Source: Flavobacteriales bacterium (lineage in GTDB: Bacteria; Bacteroidota; Bacteroidia; Flavobacteriales_F; PHOS-HE28). Taken from it: a DNA stretch of 64,000 nt. Position numbers and translations under genes: made by a program. The notes below the pieces were generated by a model. It had not been told where the DNA came from. It ran no database searches and worked only from the letters and a program-made list of their open reading frames with translations. The first letter of the stretch is position 1, and each line of letters opens with the position of its first letter. Of this stretch, positions 1-8,094 are shown piece after piece. The DNA lies in NCBI GenBank assembly GCA_016718655.1, contig JADKCV010000018.1:1-64000 (forward strand), in the 5' to 3' direction.

Positions 1-120
1 CTTCAACGGCACGGTGCGCGGTTCGTCGAAAAGCTTTGGTCCAGCAGAGTGCTGAAGGCACGTAGAGGGATACCTGCACGTTACCGGCGGACTATCTTCA
101 CGCTCCCTACGGCAGACCCC

Positions 121-2181
121 ATGCAACACCGCTACAAGACCCTACTGGCCACTGGCCTGTTCACGGCGCTGACATTCACCGCGCAGGCACAATGCCCTGC
201 CGGTGAAGTGAGCGTGCAGATCAACGTGCTCACCGACGACTACGGCAACGAGACCTACTGGCAGTTGGTGCCCACTGGTAACGACTGTGGCACCGGCACC
301 ATCTTTTCCGGCGGCAATCCGGCCTTGAACTGCGGTTCGGGCGGCACGCAGACCTCTCCGGTCGGTGGCTATGGCAACAATACCACCATTCCCACCGGTC
401 CATGGTGCCTTACCGAGGGCGCTGCGTTCGACATCATTTCCATTGATAGTTATGGCGATGGACAGGCCACCTTCCAAGTGTTCGTGGAAGGCGGTGTGGT
501 GGGCACCTTCAACGCTCCCGGCGGACTGCACGTGTGGACATTCACCGCGCTCCCCCCGCAGGAATACGACCTGGGGGTATCCAAGCTCACCACATCCATC
601 TACTGCGAATTGGGTGCATCAGTGGCAGTGCACGGCACGCTCTTCAATTACGGTTCGGCCACGGTGGATAGCTATACCTTGAACTACCGCATCGATGGCG
701 GTGCCACGGTGAGCGAGAACATCACCGGCGCAGGGTTGGTGAGCGGGGCTTCGCGCTCCTTCGTGCATGCCGTTCCCTGGACACCGGGCGCCGAAGGCAA
801 TGTGTTGCTGGAAGTATGGGCCAGCGACCTGAACGGCCAGGCGGACCAGGCACCGGCCAACGATGTGCGCACCGCACAACTGGTAGTGAACCAGGCCATC
901 CCCGATATCATGGACCAATACCTCGATGCACCACCCACCCTGACCTTGGTGGCCGATGACGACGAGGACCTGCTGGTGCCGCGCGACCTCGACTTTCATC
1001 CCGACCGCACACGCAACGAACTGTGGGTGATCAACAAGGACGTGGAGCAAGGCGCGGCACCGTGCGATTATGATCCCGGTGAAGCGGAGATGGACTTCCT
1101 GTGGCAGCGCGACCCCAACGCCTGGCACTTCATGAGCCTGCCCACCGCCATCGCCATGGGCGACAACGGCAACTTCTCCACCAGTCCCGGCGTTTACGAC
1201 GCCAACCACAATGGTGGTACGCCCTTCACGGGTCCCACGTTGTGGAGCGCCGACCCAGCGATCTATGCCCAACCGGTGTTCGGTCCGTTGGGCAGCCACC
1301 TGGACATGCTGCACGTGAACCCCAACAGCCAGGGCATAGCGCACGAGCAGTGGAACCGCTTCTGGGTGGTGGACGGCTACGTGGGCGACATCGTGATGAA
1401 CGACTTCCGCGAGGACCACACGCCCGGCATGGACTACCACGGTGACGCATTGATCCGCCGCTATGCTGACTTCACCATTACCCGCGACCCCAACGACCAT
1501 GTGGTGAGCCACAACGTGTTCGACAAGGCCACCGGTTGGCTGTACGTGGTGGACCACGGCGGGCAGCGCGTATTGCGCATGGACACGCGCACCGGCACCG
1601 TGGGTGGCACGCCCACCTTGGGCCCTTGGGAGAGCTATGTGGAATACACCATGGTGACGGGCTATACCTGGGAGGCCATCATCACCGAAGGACTGGTGCA
1701 GCCTGCGGGTATCGACATCATTGGCGACCACCTGCTGGTGAGCGACCATGCCACGGGCGACATCGTGATCTACGACAAGAGCGGTGCCAACGTGGTGGAA
1801 CTGGGGCGCATCAACACCGGAGCGGCGGGCATCATGGGCATCAAGGTGGGGCCCGATGGCCGCATCTGGTACGTGAACGCCACCACCCACGCCCTGGTGC
1901 GCATCGATCCCGCGTTGAACGTGGGCGTTGCCGAAGCGGCCCCTGCCAGCACCATGCGCCTGCACCCCAATCCGGCCAACGACCGGGTGTACATCTCCCT
2001 CACCGGTGCTATTACCAGTGGCACGCGTGCGGTGCAGGTGATGGACGCCGCTGGACGCACTTGCCTCCAACAGACCACGAACGACCTGCGCCAAGGCATC
2101 GATGTTTCGGCATTGGCCAATGGCACCTACGTGCTGCGCATTGATGGTGGCGAGGCACAGCGCTTCACCATTTCGCGCTGA
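121..2181 (+). CDS. Secreted T9SS type A protein with NHL/beta-propeller-like body
   Basis: The protein has 686 residues. An in-frame start exists at position 49, but the ATG at 121 gives a clean signal peptide (basic MQHRYK, hydrophobic core, AQAQC cleavage region), so I chose it. The middle (about residues 230-600) contains repeated DLDFHP, LLVSDHATGDIVIYD and MGIKVGPDGRIWYV stretches that resemble NHL or SMP-30-like propeller blades, inferred from pattern only. The C-terminus from about residue 620 is a textbook type A sorting domain: LHPNPANDRVYI, then VMDAAGR and LANGTYVLRI, ending in FTISR. It should be exported by Sec, then by T9SS, to the cell surface. The substrate is unknown. A strong hairpin follows the stop. 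Confidence 0.85.
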   Translation: MQHRYKTLLATGLFTALTFTAQAQCPAGEVSVQINVLTDDYGNETYWQLVPTGNDCGTGTIFSGGNPALNCGSGGTQTSPVGGYGNNTTIPTGPWCLTEGAAFDIISIDSYGDGQATFQVFVEGGVVGTFNAPGGLHVWTFTALPPQEYDLGVSKLTTSIYCELGASVAVHGTLFNYGSATVDSYTLNYRIDGGATVSENITGAGLVSGASRSFVHAVPWTPGAEGNVLLEVWASDLNGQADQAPANDVRTAQLVVNQAIPDIMDQYLDAPPTLTLVADDDEDLLVPRDLDFHPDRTRNELWVINKDVEQGAAPCDYDPGEAEMDFLWQRDPNAWHFMSLPTAIAMGDNGNFSTSPGVYDANHNGGTPFTGPTLWSADPAIYAQPVFGPLGSHLDMLHVNPNSQGIAHEQWNRFWVVDGYVGDIVMNDFREDHTPGMDYHGDALIRRYADFTITRDPNDHVVSHNVFDKATGWLYVVDHGGQRVLRMDTRTGTVGGTPTLGPWESYVEYTMVTGYTWEAIITEGLVQPAGIDIIGDHLLVSDHATGDIVIYDKSGANVVELGRINTGAAGIMGIKVGPDGRIWYVNATTHALVRIDPALNVGVAEAAPASTMRLHPNPANDRVYISLTGAITSGTRAVQVMDAAGRTCLQQTTNDLRQGIDVSALANGTYVLRIDGGEAQRFTISR

Positions 2182-2200
2182 CCATTGCCATGAACGACGC

Positions 2201-2228
2201 GGGCGGCGCACTTCCCTGTGCGCCGCCC
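2201..2228. terminator. GC-rich hairpin between convergent T9SS genes
   Basis: A perfect 11-bp stem (GGGCGGCGCAC at 2201-2211, GTGCGCCGCCC at 2218-2228) with a 6-nt loop lies between two convergent stop codons. There is no real T-run, so bidirectional termination is inferred from position. Confidence 0.6.
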
Positions 2229-2265
2229 GTTCCATTCCATAGGTCGTATGCCCTCACACACCGAC

Positions 2266-3273
2266 CTACAGCACGTTCAATCGCGAGGTGGTGCGCTGTC
2301 CGCGCTCGTTCTCGAGGGTAACAAAGTACTGGCCGGTGGTAAGACCGGCAAGGTCCATGTTGGTGCGACCATCACCATCGTCCATCAGGAAGTACTGTCG
2401 TACCACGCGCCCAGTAGCATCGCTCAGCGTGATGTGCACATCGCGGCTGAATCCTTCCAGGAAGCTGCACCTGCGCGTGCTGCCCAGTGCAGGTTCGGCA
2501 TCAGCACGGCGCGATCGGTGGGACCTTTGTTCGGTGGAGACCGTGGTGGTGAGATCCTCCATCCACTGCACGAACTCGAAGGTCCCGGCGCTGCCCATGA
2601 AGTCCACCGTGCTGCTCACCGTTTGAACTAAGGGATACGAGGTACTAACGGCGTAGTAGAGGTAACTGTCAACCACGATGGTGAAGGAGAAGACACCGGC
2701 ATCTTCAAGCGTACTGGACTGCCAGTGAACACGGAGCACCTCAGCGGAGACACCGCCGGGCAACAGCAACGTACCGTGGCCATCGGCCTCGCCGGTAATG
2801 GCAGTGGTTCGTTCCACAGTCATTCCTTCGACCACATAGTTGGCCGCCTCTTCATCGGTCCAGTTGGTGCCGAAGGCGCAGGGGAACGGTAGGTAGAGGC
2901 CCAGGTCAGTGTAGGCCAAGGGTGTTCCGTCGAAGGCTTCGCCCACACGCTGAACACCACTGGCCGAAGAAGCGAAATACAAGGCGCCCGAGTTGTTCAC
3001 CTCTGCCACCGTGGCCGCGTCGAACTGGTTGCCGAACGGCGTTGATGCCGGTACGACCAACTGTACGGTCTCCGTGCTATCGATGGCCAGTGCTGAGAAG
3101 TCCCAGGTGACGTTGGCACCTGAGGCACCGGGGTCTGCGCCGGGACTGTAGTTACGCGTGAACGACGGGCCCGGCGTGGGCGCGTTGGTGGCGTGCGTGA
3201 GCACAGGCTGTGCGGAAAGTGCAGAGCCCATGAATAGGCCGCCAAGGAGAAAGAAGTGTTGTATCCGGACCAT
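2266..3273 (-). CDS. Secreted T9SS type A sorting-domain protein
   Basis: The start at 3273 gives a signal peptide (MVRIQHFFLLGGLFMGSALSAQ); an in-frame ATG at 3309 adds 12 non-hydrophobic residues. The mature body is Thr/Ser-rich beta-type sequence without a recognised enzymatic motif. The C-terminus is a type A sorting domain (ITLSDATGRVVRQ, LTTGQYFVTLENERG, ending SRLNVL). The expected PNPA-type segment before it (about 2450-2530) reads as low-sense sequence in this frame, while the neighbouring frame reads GQHAQVQLPG, a normal sorting-domain strand. Two compensating indels there would restore it. It is convergent with the preceding gene and divergent from the aldehyde dehydrogenase. Confidence 0.75.
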   Translation of the reverse strand: MVRIQHFFLLGGLFMGSALSAQPVLTHATNAPTPGPSFTRNYSPGADPGASGANVTWDFSALAIDSTETVQLVVPASTPFGNQFDAATVAEVNNSGALYFASSASGVQRVGEAFDGTPLAYTDLGLYLPFPCAFGTNWTDEEAANYVVEGMTVERTTAITGEADGHGTLLLPGGVSAEVLRVHWQSSTLEDAGVFSFTIVVDSYLYYAVSTSYPLVQTVSSTVDFMGSAGTFEFVQWMEDLTTTVSTEQRSHRSRRADAEPALGSTRRCSFLEGFSRDVHITLSDATGRVVRQYFLMDDGDGRTNMDLAGLTTGQYFVTLENERGQRTTSRLNVL

Positions 3274-3417
3274 GTTGTGGAGTTGTTGTTCGGTGAGCGT
3301 GGGACGCACAGGTCACCCATCCGTTACACTACTGTAGCCCCGATCACAGGAGCGGTAGCTGGGCGCGGATGAACGGCGGCACGTTGCACAGGCACCGGAC
3401 ACCTGTTCCTTTGCACC

Positions 3418-4721
3418 ATGCCCATGGACATCCAACAGGACAAGGCCTACATCAACGGAACGTGGACCACGGCCACCGACGGAAGGCGCTTCAGCGTGAA
3501 CGACCCCTACACCGATGAGCGCATCGGCAGGTGCCGGACCTAGGAAGGGCCGAAGCGAACGATGCCGTGATGCGCCTGCACATGCGGCATTCGTGCCGTG
3601 GGCGAAAAGCTGGCGGTGGAACGCGCCGATGTGCTGTGGCGCTGGCACGACCTGGTGCAGGAGCACGCCCGCGCACTGGCCGAACTGATGACCCGCGAGT
3701 GCGGCAAGCCCTTGGCCGAGAGCATCGCTGAAGTGCGCTATGGCAACTCCTTCATCCGCTGGAGCGCAGAGGAGGCACGGCGCCTGCACGGCGAAGTGAT
3801 CCCCACCGACCAGGCCGACCGGCGACTACTGGTGCTACGGCAACCGCTGGGCGTGGTGGCCGCCATCACCCCGTGGAACTTCCCCTTCAGCATGATCACA
3901 CGCAAGGTGGCACCCGCACTGGCCGCAGGATGCACCGTGGTGCTGAAGCCCAGCGAAGAGACCCCGCTATCGGCCCTTGCGCTTGCCGCGCTGGCCCACG
4001 AATCAGGACTGCCGGCGGGCGTGCTGAACGTGCTTTGGAACTGGGCGGCAACGCACCCTTTATCGTGTTCGACGATGCCGACCTGAAAGCCGCCGTGGAA
4101 GGCGTCATGGCCAGCAAGTTCCGTAATGCCGGACAGACCTGTGTATGCGCGAACCGGATCCTGGTACAACGTGGCATCGCCGATCGGTTCATCCCCCTTC
4201 TCGCCGAAGGTATGAGCGCCTTGCGCATCGGTCATGGCCTGGAGGCAGGCACCCAAGTGGGGCCTTTGATCAGCGACAAGGCCGTGGCCAAGGTGGAACG
4301 ATTAGTGGCCGACGCGGTGGCCCGAGGCGCACAGGTGCTCACTGGCGGAACACGTTCGGGCAAACGGGCCTTCCATCCCACCCTGCTCGCTGGCGTAACA
4401 CCCGACATGGCCTGCTTCAGGGAAGAAGTGTTCGGTCCGGTGGCTCCTGTCACTGTGTTCGACACCGAGGAGGAGGCCACCGCATTGGCGAATAACACAC
4501 CGTACGGTCTCGCGGCATACGTGTACACACGCGACCTGGCCCGGAGCTGGCGTATGGGCGAAGCACTGGAGTACGGCATGGTGGGCCTTAACACCGGGTT
4601 GATCAGCACGGCCGTGGCGCCTTTCGGTGGTGTGAAGGAGAGCGGCATCGGTCGCGAAGGTTCGCACCATGCGCTCGAGGAATTCACGGAGATGAAGTAC
4701 TTTGCGATGGCCGGGTTGTAG
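3418..4721 (+). pseudogene. gabD: Succinate-semialdehyde dehydrogenase (GabD-like), frameshifted and internally deleted
   Basis: This is an NAD(P)-dependent aldehyde dehydrogenase that would oxidise succinate semialdehyde to succinate. It begins MPMDIQQDKAYINGTW. The frame shifts near 3530 (VPDLGRAEANDAV) and again at an A-run near 3611 (AAFVPWAK to LAVERADVLW), then continues through AITPWNFPFSMITRK and GCTVVLKPSEETP to GVLNV. At about 4033 it jumps straight to LELGGNAPFIVFDDAD, so about 45 residues are missing, including the FTGS cofactor-binding motif. The catalytic NAGQTCVCANR (active-site Cys) and the C-terminal PFGGVKESGIGREG are present. The single-base shifts look like sequencing errors; the 45-residue loss may be real or an assembly fault. 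Family assignment is strong, and substrate specificity is inferred from similarity to E. coli GabD. Confidence 0.85.
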
Positions 4722-4731
4722 TCAATAAACC

Positions 4732-4760
4732 TTTGGCACGGTCCCTGCGTCTTACCTTCG
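4732..4760 (+). promoter_or_regulatory. Bacteroidota-type promoter
   Basis: TTTG at 4732-4735, 17 nt, then TACCTTCG at 4753-4760, a one-mismatch match to TAnnTTTG. The small periplasmic protein gene starts 20 nt downstream. Confidence 0.6.
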
Positions 4761-4779
4761 AAACCTCGAACCGATCAAC

Positions 4780-5197
4780 ATGAAACGCATTCTCATCGCC
4801 TCCCTGCTGTTCGCCGCCTTGGGCGTGCAAGCCCAAACCACCGACCAACCCACCGTGGCCACCAAGGCCCAGGTGCAGAAGGCCACGCCCGAAGAGCGTG
4901 CCGACTTCGATCACCCAGGAAATGGTGAAAGAGCTCGCCCTCACCCCTGAGCAGACCACCCAGGTGGAGCAATTGAACAAGGACCAGGCCGCTGCACTGG
5001 CCCAGTTGCAGCAAGCCGGTCTGGAGACCGAGGCCAAGAAGGCCCGTGCACAGGTGCTGCGCGAGAAGTACGACAACCGCATGAAGTCGGTGCTGACGGC
5101 CGAGCAGTACGAGAAGTTCGTGGCCATGCGAAAGGCCAAGCGCGATGCCGCCATGCAGAAGCGCCAGCAAGTGCAGGCCGCTCCCTCATCGAAATAA
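4780..5197 (+). CDS. Small periplasmic LTxxQ-like protein (one frameshift)
   Basis: The start is ATG 4780, giving a signal peptide (MKRILIASLLFAALGVQAQ). The frame breaks near 4895-4915 (EERAD to ITQEMVKELALTPEQ), one base apparently missing. The mature part is a charged helical protein of about 115 residues with LTPEQTTQVEQLNKDQ and VLTAEQYEKFVAMRKAKRD, the paired 'LTxEQ' helices seen in Spy/CpxP-like and DUF4890 proteins of Bacteroidota. The family link is by pattern, and function (possibly periplasmic chaperone or stress sensor) is not shown. It has its own promoter and a hairpin after the stop. Confidence 0.65.
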
Positions 5198-5218
5198 GCG
5201 ATCCGACCCATCGAACAC

Positions 5219-5243
5219 GGAACGCGCCTAACGGGCGCGTTCC
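5219..5243. terminator. Hairpin terminator between convergent genes
   Basis: A 10-bp perfect stem, GGAACGCGCC (5219-5228) with GGCGCGTTCC (5234-5243), followed by GCATTTG. It lies between two convergent genes and could serve both. Confidence 0.7.
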
Positions 5244-5272
5244 GCATTTGTGCCCCTTGGCACCGGGTCGGA

Positions 5273-5752
5273 TCAACGGGGTTCGTACTGCACGGGCACC
5301 CGTAGAAAGGTGCGCACCGGTTTACCACCCTTGGTACCCGGGGTGAAGGGCTTCAAGGTCCCTGCGGCGCAGAGTGCATAGCGACGCAAGGCTTCATCGG
5401 CCTCCCCTTCAGTGCCCAATTGCGAGACCATGCCGTTGGCTTCCACCACGAAACGCAGCATCACCTTGGTACGTGCCTGGCCATCGGCGTTCCAGTCCTG
5501 TAGCACACAACCTGGTGCCTTGGCAAGTTGGCTCAGCAAGGCCGCATTGCCACCGGGATAGGCCGGGGCCACGTCCACTGCGGCGATATCGTACACCGTG
5601 GTATCCGCAGGCGCAGCTGTTCGCTTGATGCGTTGATCGAACACCCGTTGGCCGGCATCGGATGAAGATCGCAAGGGTGCCACCTCGCTCTGGGCCGAAA
5701 CGGAGCCCAACAGCAGGAAGCACACACCAATGCCCACGGTACGCAGCAGCAT
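5273..5752 (-). CDS. Secreted TonB C-terminal-domain protein
   Basis: The start at 5752 gives a signal peptide (MLLRTVGIGVCFLLLGSVSAQ); an upstream ATG at 5863 would add 37 residues and run into the divergent gene. Residues from about 60 onward match the TonB C-terminal fold as used in Bacteroidota 'energy transducer TonB' proteins: PAYPGGNAALLSQLAKA, FVVEANGMVSQLGT, and the final LKPFTPGTKGGKPVRTFLRVPVQYE. The usual N-terminal membrane anchor plus Pro-rich stalk of true TonB is absent, so this is a free periplasmic TonB-domain protein and probably not an energy transducer. Confidence 0.7.
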   Translation of the reverse strand: MLLRTVGIGVCFLLLGSVSAQSEVAPLRSSSDAGQRVFDQRIKRTAAPADTTVYDIAAVDVAPAYPGGNAALLSQLAKAPGCVLQDWNADGQARTKVMLRFVVEANGMVSQLGTEGEADEALRRYALCAAGTLKPFTPGTKGGKPVRTFLRVPVQYEPR

Positions 5753-5812
5753 GCCTCGAAGGTAGTTCGCCGCTGCACTGACCGCTGTCAGGACCGGACC
5801 ACGAGTGCCGGT

Positions 5813-5820
5813 TACATTTG
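5813..5820 (+). promoter_or_regulatory. -7 promoter element TACATTTG
   Basis: An exact TAnnTTTG, 35 nt before the TDO start, in the divergent 103-bp gap between the TonB-domain gene and TDO. No good TTG box is visible at 17-23 nt upstream. Confidence 0.5.
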
Positions 5821-5855
5821 GCGCGGACCAATTGAACCACGGTCCCAGCGAGCGC

Positions 5856-6860
5856 ATGAGCAACGTGTACTACCCCGACTACCTGCAACTGGACAAGATC
5901 CTGGGCGCGCAGGCCCCTGAGAGCGACAAGCACGGCGTGCAGGCGCACGATGAGATGCTGTTCATCATGATCCACCAGGCCTACGAGCTCTGGTTCAAGC
6001 AGGTATTGCACGAGGTGGGCAGCGTGATCGAGATGTTCTCGGACCACCATGTGGACGACAATGGCGGCGAACTGAACATCGCCGTGCACCGCATGCAGCG
6101 CGTGAAGACCATCCTGGGCGTGCTGGTGCACCAGATGGACATCATGGAGACCATGACCCCGCTGGACTTTTTGGACTTCCGGGACCTGCTGCGCCCGGCC
6201 AGTGGGTTCCAAAGCATGCAGTTCAAGATCCTGGAAGCGCGATTGGGGTTGCGCATGGAGGCCCGCTTCGGCAAGCAGTACTACACCAGTCAGCTGAAGC
6301 CGGAGCACAAAGCGCAGATCGAGGCACTGGAGAGCCTGCCCACCCTGCTCGAACTGGTGAACAAGTGGCTGGAGCGTATGCCGTTCCTTGAAGCGCGTTA
6401 CTGGCCACAGGGCGGCAAGCCCTTCTTCCAGCAATTGGAGGAACTATACACCGCCAGCCTGGTGCAGGGCGAAACGGAGAACGCCGCACTGTGGAAGCGG
6501 ATCTTCGTGGACGGTGATGCCGATCGCAGGCTATCCCCTTCCGCCGCGCGCAATGCGCTCTTCATCATGCTGTACCGCGATGAACCCATCTTCCAACAGC
6601 CATTCCGTTTCTTGGATGTGTTGCTGGACATCGATGAGGGCATGGCCGCCTGGCGCAGCCGCCACATCAACATGGTGCATCGCATGATCGGACTGCGTGT
6701 GGGCACCGGCGGCAGCACGGGCAAGGCCTACCTGAAGGGTGCCATGGACAGCCACTACATCTTCAGCGAAGTGGCCGACCTCAGCAGCTTCCTTTTCGAA
6801 CGCCGCAAACTGCCTGCACTGCCAATGGAACTGCGCAGCGCGCTCGGTTTCCGTAGTTAG
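5856..6860 (+). CDS. kynA: Tryptophan 2,3-dioxygenase
   Basis: The 334-residue haem enzyme opens the indole ring of L-tryptophan to N-formylkynurenine, the first step of the kynurenine pathway. The ATG at 5856 (MSNVYYPDYLQLDKILGAQ) was chosen over 5805 because family members begin with this Y-x-x-YL motif. Diagnostic segments are HDEMLFIMIHQAYELWFKQ (residues 31-49), the FRDLLRPASGFQS motif, and near the C-terminus VHRMIGLRVGTGGSTGKAYL, which holds the proximal haem histidine and the substrate loop. Length fits the longer bacterial/eukaryotic TDO form. No other kynurenine-pathway gene is in the window. The AraC regulator downstream is convergent and ends 6 nt away; a regulatory link is possible but unproven. 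Confidence 0.93.
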   Translation: MSNVYYPDYLQLDKILGAQAPESDKHGVQAHDEMLFIMIHQAYELWFKQVLHEVGSVIEMFSDHHVDDNGGELNIAVHRMQRVKTILGVLVHQMDIMETMTPLDFLDFRDLLRPASGFQSMQFKILEARLGLRMEARFGKQYYTSQLKPEHKAQIEALESLPTLLELVNKWLERMPFLEARYWPQGGKPFFQQLEELYTASLVQGETENAALWKRIFVDGDADRRLSPSAARNALFIMLYRDEPIFQQPFRFLDVLLDIDEGMAAWRSRHINMVHRMIGLRVGTGGSTGKAYLKGAMDSHYIFSEVADLSSFLFERRKLPALPMELRSALGFRS

Positions 6861-6865
6861 TGTCG

Positions 6866-7873
6866 TCAGGCCTGCTGGAGGACGAGCCCGGTGGAACGTT
6901 TCTGCGTCTCCAGTGGTGATTCGCCATACACCCGCAGGTACTCGGTATTGAAGCGACCCATGTCCCAGAAGCCGGCGTTCAGTGCGGCCTCCACCACGGC
7001 CAAAGGATGTTCCAGACCAGCGAGCAGGACCTTGTGCACCCGTTGCATCCGGAAGCGTTGGAGCATGTCGATGGGATGCACACCGGCGAACTCCAGGAAG
7101 AGCGCACGCAGTTCCGGTTCCGAGATGCCCAGTCGTTCGCAGATGTGGAAGACATCCATGGGACGTGCCTCGCTGCTGCGGAGCTGCTCCAACGCGGTGC
7201 GGAACATCATGGTGCGCTGGGCAAGGCCCTTGGTCTGCGCATCCGACCGCATAAGCTCCGGACGGATGACATAGTGCATGGCCGTGAGCAATGCGTTCTG
7301 CATGTTGCGGTGCATCCGCTCGTCCACCACGCCGCCATGCAAGGCGACCGCGTTGTGTTGCATGGCTTCCAAGGTGCCACGGAGCATGGCCATTGATGAT
7401 GGAGATGCTTGGCCCACCAAATTGAAGCCGCTGCGCATGACATCACCCGCGGCATCACCCAACATGCGCTCGTCAAGCAGCTTGGCCGGTATGGGAAGGA
7501 AGATGTAATCGCCCTTGCTCCGGACCGACGACACGAACTCAGACGAGGGCCCGCTTAGCGTGAAGGTGCCATCTTGTGCAGCGGTGCCGTACATGCGGGC
7601 CTCATCGCCATAGCCCCAGATGAGCACAATGGACAAGGCATCGTCCGGTGTCTGTGCAAAGCAGTCCCACGCGGTCTCCTGGTGTCCCAAGCGCACCAGC
7701 ATGTCGGGCAGTTCGATGAGGTCCACCCCGTTGAGCCCGCCGCTCGGCCCGAGCCTCACCACCTCCACCGAGTCGTGCTTCAGCGCACCGGAGAACTCGT
7801 CGAGATCGCTGAACCGGAACTGGTGCATGATGCCTGTTCCCGGAGGAGCCGCTTCTGTAGGCCTGGTTCCCAT
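6866..7873 (-). CDS. AraC-family transcriptional regulator
   Basis: The protein has 335 residues with a C-terminal AraC double helix-turn-helix (about residues 235-330: VFHICERLGISEPELRALFLEFAGVHPIDMLQ, then AALNAGFWDMGRFNTEYLRVYGESP). The N-terminal 230 residues are a sensor domain without a clear ligand motif (DYIFLPIPAKLLDERMLGD region resembles the AraC 'binding-like' domain of oxidoreductase regulators). The ATG at 7873 has AAGGAG two bases upstream, too close to be a classical ribosome site; an in-frame ATG at 7828 (MHQFRFSDLDEFS) is an alternative start. The target is unknown. Confidence 0.85.
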   Translation of the reverse strand: MGTRPTEAAPPGTGIMHQFRFSDLDEFSGALKHDSVEVVRLGPSGGLNGVDLIELPDMLVRLGHQETAWDCFAQTPDDALSIVLIWGYGDEARMYGTAAQDGTFTLSGPSSEFVSSVRSKGDYIFLPIPAKLLDERMLGDAAGDVMRSGFNLVGQASPSSMAMLRGTLEAMQHNAVALHGGVVDERMHRNMQNALLTAMHYVIRPELMRSDAQTKGLAQRTMMFRTALEQLRSSEARPMDVFHICERLGISEPELRALFLEFAGVHPIDMLQRFRMQRVHKVLLAGLEHPLAVVEAALNAGFWDMGRFNTEYLRVYGESPLETQKRSTGLVLQQA

Positions 7874-8094
7874 GGCTCCTTGCTTTGACCACCATGAAGT
7901 TAGATCGATGCACAGGCCGTGTAAAGGAGAACAAGCTTGGGCAAGACCAGGCGCCCGGAGCCCATGGGAAATCCTGATGCGCCAGAAGGTGCGCTGGACG
8001 CGGAATTACGGCACACGGTCCGCAGGTTACTGGACCGGAACGCGATGTCGAGAATACCCAGTAGTGGGGATGCGTAATGGCCTACGGCGCAAGC
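7874..8094. other. 221-bp non-coding gap
   Basis: The gap lies between the AraC start and the T9SS type B stop, both on the minus strand. It should hold the AraC promoter. I see no clear TAnnTTTG element or strong hairpin in it. Confidence 0.5.

Noticed and set aside
619..2235. 538-residue open frame on the minus strand, opposite the first T9SS gene
   Set aside because: It is His/Val-rich with no domain and lies exactly opposite a convincing secreted protein; GC-rich codon bias leaves the antisense frame open.
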